Part shown: in pieces, positions 59,150-64,000 of the stretch
Position numbering within the stretch: position 1 is the stretch's first letter
Layout: the number at the start of each line of letters is the position of its first letter
From: Acidimicrobiaceae bacterium
Lineage (GTDB): Bacteria > Actinomycetota > Acidimicrobiia > Acidimicrobiales > RAAP-2
NCBI GenBank assembly: GCA_025463285.1
Contig: JAOBWI010000089.1
Location: 1 to 64,000 of the forward strand
Length of the DNA: 64,000 nucleotides
Direction of reading: 5' to 3'
Notes under the pieces: generated by a model
Told to the model about the DNA's origin: nothing
The model's database searches: none
The model's input: only the letters and a program-made list of their open reading frames with translations
Program-made: the position numbers and the translations under genes

Positions 59150-59212
59150 ATTTGTCCGAACATTTGTCCGAATGGTTTGAGCCTATTTGCCCAAATCCCC
59201 CCGTGGTGGGGC
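59150..59212. repeat. imperfect direct repeat copy B, running into the 3' end of tRNA-Ile
   Basis: atttgtccgaacatttgtccgaatggtttgagcctatttgcccaaatccccccgtggtggggc. Confidence 0.6.
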
Positions 59213-59280
59213 TAGTAAGAATCGAACTTACGACCTCGTCATTATCAGTGACGCGCTCTAACCGACTGAGCTATAGCCCC
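59204..59280 (-). tRNA. tRNA-Ile (anticodon GAT), CCA encoded
   Basis: GGGGCTATAGCTCAGTCGGTTAGAGCGCGTCACTGATAATGACGAGGTCGTAAGTTCGATTCTTACTAGCCCCACCA. Confidence 0.96.
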
Positions 59281-59405
59281 GCTGGGGTACCAATCTACCC
59301 CATCGACTATGGCGCCCTAAGCGGCGGGCGGGTGCCAGATTTCCTGAAAGTCGGTGGGCGACGACTCAGCCGAGTGGTCGATGATGGAGCGGGCAGACTT
59401 GTGGC

Positions 59406-60020
59406 GTGATCGACCCACGCTTTATCTATCTGGCCGTCGTGCTCGCTGCGATTGGGGGCTGGTCGTACGTACGCGACACGTGGCGTGGCGTCACCTCGCC
59501 GAATCGGGTCACGTGGTCGTTGTGGGGTCTTGAGGGCGTACTCGCTTTCGGCGTCGAGGTGCAACAACACGTCGGTCTCGCGTCGCTGATGACCCTGATG
59601 CTCGGACTGGTTCCCCTGGCGGTCGTAGCGGTCTCGTTCAAGAATCCTCACAGTGTGTGGCGGCTCGGTCCTTTTGACATCGTGTGTGGCGTTATCTCGC
59701 TGGCCGGCCTCGCGTTTTGGGCCTTCGTCAACGAGCCCACCGTCGCGTTAGTGTCATTCGTCTGCGCCGATCAAGTGGCGGGACTTCCTACGATTCGTAA
59801 GTCGTGGCTGGCGCCCTCCACGGAGTCGCCACGCGTTTTCATCATGGGCTGTTGTAACTGCACCATCACGCTTCTCACCCTAAAGGTCTTTAACACCGCC
59901 GGCGCCCTCTTTCCGGGCTGCGTCATCGTCACGGACGCTCTCATGTCGCTACTCATTGTGGGGCGTCTCGGACCCCGCTTTCGCCGCGAGTTCGAAGTAG
60001 CGAAAAAAGTGGCGGCGTAG
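59406..60020 (+). CDS. multi-TM membrane protein, hypothetical
   Basis: 204 aa; hydrophobic helices throughout. Confidence 0.8.
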   Translation: MIDPRFIYLAVVLAAIGGWSYVRDTWRGVTSPNRVTWSLWGLEGVLAFGVEVQQHVGLASLMTLMLGLVPLAVVAVSFKNPHSVWRLGPFDIVCGVISLAGLAFWAFVNEPTVALVSFVCADQVAGLPTIRKSWLAPSTESPRVFIMGCCNCTITLLTLKVFNTAGALFPGCVIVTDALMSLLIVGRLGPRFRREFEVAKKVAA

Positions 60021-60033
60021 CACTGAGCTTTCG

Positions 60034-60906
60034 TTGGACGTGAGGCTGGGAGAGGGTTACGTTTTGGACGTGGCTGCGATACTGCCCTTCCACTTGCATC
60101 CGGTGTTGCTGGTCGTGGTCCTGGCCGCGGGTGCCACGCATCACGTGTTTGTTCCCTCGGCGCGCCAACGACGCCTCGCTCGCTACGGACTACTCGCGCT
60201 CTTAGTCGTCACGATGTGGCCCATCGGCGACATCGCGGCCTCGGTCTCTTTAAGCGTGGCGACGATGCAACGTCTGGTCATCATGCTCCTCGTGGCGCCC
60301 TTTCTCCTCCTCAGTATGCCCACCGATCTTCTGGGCCGACTCACTCGGCCGGCACCCGCCGATTTTTTCATTCGGCGACTTGCGGAGCCGGGCGTGGCGC
60401 TGGTCATCGTGACCGTGGTCGGGACGTTGACGTTGGCCTCACCGGTCGTGGACTGGGGAGCGCGCTCCAGCGTCGGGCGAGGACTCATTATTCTGACGGT
60501 CCTCCTGGTGGGGTTCTTACTGTGGATTCCGGCGTTAGCTGTTCTTCCCGGGACGCATCACCTCTCGCCAGCCGCGCGTGCGGGTTACATTTTCGCGTCG
60601 GCGCTCGTCGTGACGAGCCTCTCCTTTGTATGGATTTTTTCCCAACACCCGCTCTATCCCGCGTTGCATCACCAAGAGGCGCTGTTGCATCTCTCGCCGC
60701 TCTTCGATCAACAGCTGGCGGGATTCATCGCCAAGTTGGGCTGTTACATCCCCATGTGGTGGGTGGCCTTCGTCATCTTCTTTCACGCGGAAGACAAGGG
60801 CACGCCCATCGAAGAGACGCCGCTTCACTGGGCTGACGTGGAGCGCGAGTTGCTTCGCATCGATCGCCAGCGGGCGCGAACGCTGCGTAACCACCGACCC
60901 ACCTAG
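60034..60906 (+). CDS. cytochrome c oxidase assembly protein, CtaG/caa3 type
   Basis: 290 aa, multi-TM; HLHPVLLVVVLAAGATHHVF...LSMPTDLLGRLTRPA...PLFDQQLAGFIAKLGCYIPMW. Confidence 0.8.
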   Translation: MDVRLGEGYVLDVAAILPFHLHPVLLVVVLAAGATHHVFVPSARQRRLARYGLLALLVVTMWPIGDIAASVSLSVATMQRLVIMLLVAPFLLLSMPTDLLGRLTRPAPADFFIRRLAEPGVALVIVTVVGTLTLASPVVDWGARSSVGRGLIILTVLLVGFLLWIPALAVLPGTHHLSPAARAGYIFASALVVTSLSFVWIFSQHPLYPALHHQEALLHLSPLFDQQLAGFIAKLGCYIPMWWVAFVIFFHAEDKGTPIEETPLHWADVERELLRIDRQRARTLRNHRPT

Positions 60907-60934
60907 GTGGCTCTTTGGTAGAATTGCCCTTCAC

Positions 60935-61007
60935 GGGGACGTAGCTCAGTTGGTAGAGCGCGGGCTTTGCAAGCCTGAGGTCGTGGGTTCGATCCCCATC
61001 GTCTCCA
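60935..61007 (+). tRNA. tRNA-Ala (anticodon TGC), CCA not encoded
   Basis: GGGGACGTAGCTCAGTTGGTAGAGCGCGGGCTTTGCAAGCCTGAGGTCGTGGGTTCGATCCCCATCGTCTCCA. Confidence 0.97.
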
Positions 61008-61017
61008 CGATTTTCGT

Positions 61018-62454
61018 GGGTCTTCCGTTTTTAGCGGGGTCTGACCCATCTGCTTTGTCTTTGCGGACATCCACTTCTTAAGCACAGAGGCGCTTCAGTC
61101 TTGTTCTGTGAAAAAGAAGATAATCCACGCCTCTGTGTTCGTCGATCCTAATGAGATCGTTCGCCACCTCGTCGGACTCAAAGATGTCCGTGTCCTCTCC
61201 TACGCCCGACGAGGACCGGTGGGCGAGCTCACCGTCGAACAGGTGGTGGACGCCCCGACCTGTCCTCGCTGTCACCAGCGCGTTCGGGTGAAAGAACGCC
61301 CGATCGTCGACTACACCGACCTGCCCTTTGGTGGCGTGCCCATGACACTGCGCTGGAAGAAGCACCGACTGATCTGCGTGAATAAGGCCTGTTCGATGGG
61401 GTCCTTCACCTTGGGCGATCACCGCCTGGCGGCCGCGGGCGTCATGCTCACGACACGAGCGGCCAAGTGGGTCGTGAAGGAGATCGCCTCGGGCCAGAAC
61501 GTCTCGCACTTAGCTCGCGAGCTGCGCTGTTCGTGGGACAGTGTCAACACCGCCACCCGCCTCTACGGCGCGGCGCTGCTGGTGGCTGACACCAAGCGAC
61601 TCAAAGAGACGACGGCGATTGGCCTCGACGAGACCCTCTTCGTTCGAGAGGGTCCCTATAAGAAGAAGTCGTGGTCCACGACGGTCTGTGATGTCGTGAA
61701 CCACCAGTTGATCGATGTCATCGCGACCAGGGAGTTCACCGAGGTGGCGGGCTGGCTGCGACAACAGCCCCACCACGTGAAGGACCGCCTGGACTACGGC
61801 TGTCTCGATATGTCACGCACCTACTCGGCCGTCTTTCGCGTGGTGACTCCCAAGGCCACCCAAGTCATCGACCGCTTCCACGTGATGCGTCACGCCATCG
61901 CGGCCGTGGACGGTGTGCGTCGACGAGTTCAACAACATCAACAGGGACATCGCGGACGCAGCGGTGATCCGCTCTACAAGGCTCGCAAGCTCTTGGTGAT
62001 CAAGGAGACGAAGAACGACCCCGGCCTGCAAGCTCGACTCGAGGGACTCCTGGCCCTAGGAGATCCCGACGGTGAGGTCGCCTTCGCCTACGGCGTCAAA
62101 GAAGCCGTCGCTCGTTTCTACTTAACCGAGACCATTGAAGAGGCCGAAGATCTCCTGCGCGACATCATCGACTACGGCTCGAAGAAGTCCGCACCCATGG
62201 AAGTTCGTCGGCTCGCGCGCACGCTGCGCAACTGGTTCGACGGCATCCTCGCCTGGCACGAGGCCCGTGTTTCTAACGGTCCCACCGAAGGCATGAACAA
62301 CCTCTTGAAACGGGTCAAGCGAGTCGCTTTTGGCTTTACCAACTTCGAGAACTTCCGAATCAGAGCCCTGCTCTATGCCGGCAAGCCGAACCTCAGACTC
62401 TTCGATTCAATCGTGGTGAAGTGACAGGCCACCCCGCTACTACCGGAAGGGCCC
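61018..62454 (+). mobile_element. ISL3-family insertion sequence with terminal inverted repeats
   Basis: IRL GGGTCTTCCGTTTTTAGCGGGGT (61018-61040); IRR complement GGGCCCTTCCGGTAGTAGCGGGGT (62431-62454). Confidence 0.85.
61108..62424 (+). CDS. ISL3-family transposase
   Basis: CPRCHQR zinc-finger region; TTAIGLDETLF; VIDRFHVMRHAIAAVDGVRR; ARVSNGPTEGMNNLLKRVKRVAFGFTNFENFRIRALL. Confidence 0.95.
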   Translation: MKKKIIHASVFVDPNEIVRHLVGLKDVRVLSYARRGPVGELTVEQVVDAPTCPRCHQRVRVKERPIVDYTDLPFGGVPMTLRWKKHRLICVNKACSMGSFTLGDHRLAAAGVMLTTRAAKWVVKEIASGQNVSHLARELRCSWDSVNTATRLYGAALLVADTKRLKETTAIGLDETLFVREGPYKKKSWSTTVCDVVNHQLIDVIATREFTEVAGWLRQQPHHVKDRLDYGCLDMSRTYSAVFRVVTPKATQVIDRFHVMRHAIAAVDGVRRRVQQHQQGHRGRSGDPLYKARKLLVIKETKNDPGLQARLEGLLALGDPDGEVAFAYGVKEAVARFYLTETIEEAEDLLRDIIDYGSKKSAPMEVRRLARTLRNWFDGILAWHEARVSNGPTEGMNNLLKRVKRVAFGFTNFENFRIRALLYAGKPNLRLFDSIVVK

Positions 62455-62471
62455 CCAAGGTTGCAAACCTG

Positions 62472-62558
62472 TGGTGTCGGAGACGGGACTTGAACCCACA
62501 CGCCCCTAAGGGCACCAGCCCCTCAAGCTGGCGCGTCTGCCTATTCCGCCACTCCGAC
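62472..62558 (-). tRNA. tRNA-Leu (anticodon GAG), CCA encoded
   Basis: GTCGGAGTGGCGGAATAGGCAGACGCGCCAGCTTGAGGGGCTGGTGCCC...TTCAAGTCCCGTCTCCGACACCA. Confidence 0.95.
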
Positions 62559-62600
62559 GCGGCCTCCACTCTAGTCGCAACATAGAAAATGCTCCGTCGC

Positions 62601-64000
62601 TCAGCTCGGTATCGTCGAAGGCGTCATCGACCACGCTGGTACCTGGTCGACGAAACTCGACAGTGTGGAGCTACTTTGCAGGGGAGCTAGTTCACTCGCC
62701 CACACCACGAGTGAAGGTGCGGTAAAAAGTGGTCGCACCCAGTAGTCGCTCATGACGAGTTGATCGAGCTTCAACCACGTGGTGGAGGCGGTCACCGGAT
62801 TAAAGATTGTTGACGCTTCCTCAAAGAGTGTCGTCGCCTCAGGGATCCGCACGCCGCTGGGATACGAATCGGGATACGCGGGTCCAGCCCAGGAACGCGC
62901 GGCGTACGCCGGGGTGGTGGTCGTGGGTCGTGCGAGGAGCGCCACGTCGGCAATACCGGCCGCGGCGGCGCGGGCCGCGGCCGCTTCGCTCGGTTCGACT
63001 GCGACTCGCGACTTCACTCCGATGCTGGCCCAGTCGCTCGTGACCACCTGGGCCACCGACTCGTCCAAGTCACTCGGCCCGATCGCGAGACGAACGAGCA
63101 GCGCAGCGCCGGCGTGACTGAACCAACCCTTGGCCGATCTCACGTAACCGTTCTGTTTCAATGTGGTGGCCGCACAACTCGGGCAATCAGCGAAGCCCCC
63201 GGGCGCGGGCGTCGTAGTGGTGGTGGATTGTCCGACCGGGTTCGTGCCGCCGCGACCCGGGTACTGATTCTGTCCCTGGGAGAAGATGGCCGACGCGGCG
63301 ACGGACGGAGAGAAGGTCACCGCGCCAAACTCCTTGTCGATCAGCGTCTGACGTTCAACAGACCAGCTCAGGGCTTGTCGCATGAAGAGTTGAGAGCCGA
63401 GCGCGGAGTGCGGCGAGAAGGTCAGCTCTTCAATGTTGCTCGATGTCCCGATGCGCGTGTTCAGCGTCGGATGATTACTCAGCGCGACGAGGGCGGAGGG
63501 ACTGACGGCCAACGTGTAGTTAGCGTACGCTTCGCTCGCGCGCGAGGGATACTTCTGGGTGTCGGTCACCACGATGCGACCAAAGCGATTGGGGTCGTTC
63601 GTCCAGGCGGGGTTCATCACCAACACCACCCGGTTGGCCGTGGCGCTCACGACTTCGTAGGGTCCGAGCGAGGCGCGCTTTTTGAGGTTGGCGATCGAAC
63701 AGGTCAACGGCGACGTGGGCTCGTTCATGTCACGAAAGAGGAGATCCCAGTCCGCGTAAGGTTTGGCGAAGACCGCCGTCACACTGAGGTGGTTGGTCGA
63801 CAGGGTGAGCGATTGGATGGCGCGATAGCCGTCGCTGGTGACACTCGCCAGAGTCTTGGCCCGCTGCCACCACCTCACCAGGTCCACACCAGTGAAGGGC
63901 GTGTCGTCGCTCCAGAACTCGTTCGCGCCGATGGTGTAGCGAACCGTCTCGGGCGAGAGCGACGTTAACTCGGCTGACGAGATGGCCTCTCCCTCACCCA
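62601..64000 (-). CDS. extracellular solute-binding protein family 5-like, continues past window edge
   Basis: ISSAELTSLSPETVRYTIGANEFWSDDTPFTGVDLVRWWQRAKTLAS...RQALSWSVERQTLIDKEFG; frame open to the window end. Confidence 0.8.
   Translation of the reverse strand, partial: GEGEAISSAELTSLSPETVRYTIGANEFWSDDTPFTGVDLVRWWQRAKTLASVTSDGYRAIQSLTLSTNHLSVTAVFAKPYADWDLLFRDMNEPTSPLTCSIANLKKRASLGPYEVVSATANRVVLVMNPAWTNDPNRFGRIVVTDTQKYPSRASEAYANYTLAVSPSALVALSNHPTLNTRIGTSSNIEELTFSPHSALGSQLFMRQALSWSVERQTLIDKEFGAVTFSPSVAASAIFSQGQNQYPGRGGTNPVGQSTTTTTPAPGGFADCPSCAATTLKQNGYVRSAKGWFSHAGAALLVRLAIGPSDLDESVAQVVTSDWASIGVKSRVAVEPSEAAAARAAAAGIADVALLARPTTTTPAYAARSWAGPAYPDSYPSGVRIPEATTLFEEASTIFNPVTASTTWLKLDQLVMSDYWVRPLFTAPSLVVWASELAPLQSSSTLSSFVDQVPAWSMTPSTIPS

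Overview
High-GC actinobacterial chromosome window. The gene content and order suggest an Acidimicrobiia-like lineage, but that is inference. The window contains the replication origin: rpmH-rnpA-yidD-yidC-jag-rsmG-parS cluster-parA-parB on one side of dnaA and dnaN-recF-DUF721(dciA)-gyrB-gyrA on the other. The origin is flanked by blocks that are also near oriC in Mycobacterium: dnaB-rplI-rpsR-ssb-rpsF, DUF5318-padR-ino1, pcnA-DUF6049-murJ-trxB-trxA-cwlM, and fhaA-fhaB-pstP-pknB-crgA. Other contents are pyruvate/branched-chain 2-oxoacid dehydrogenase genes, rlmN, a marP-like protease, a PspC/two-component locus, an ECF sigma locus, lepB, an ABC-2 exporter, four tRNAs, an ISL3-type insertion sequence, and a small accessory region beside tRNA-Ile with a HTH/DUF6036-like toxin-antitoxin-type pair. 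The observations I find most interesting are: (1) a parS array that looks built from decayed copies of the rsmG 3' end; (2) a DnaA-box/DnaA-trio module in the dnaA-dnaN gap; (3) a CwlM-like protein with an eroded amidase domain and a possible CTG start; (4) a Ser/Thr kinase-FHA cluster lacking rodA/pbpA/pknA, with a MurJ lacking the pseudokinase extension; (5) a frameshifted DUF6036-type gene in an accessory segment bounded by imperfect direct repeats, one at the tRNA-Ile 3' end; (6) a paired TetR-type operator with a leader ORF coupled to an SDR gene; (7) a decayed thiolase 3' end. I found no CRISPR array and no clearly novel multi-gene defence system.
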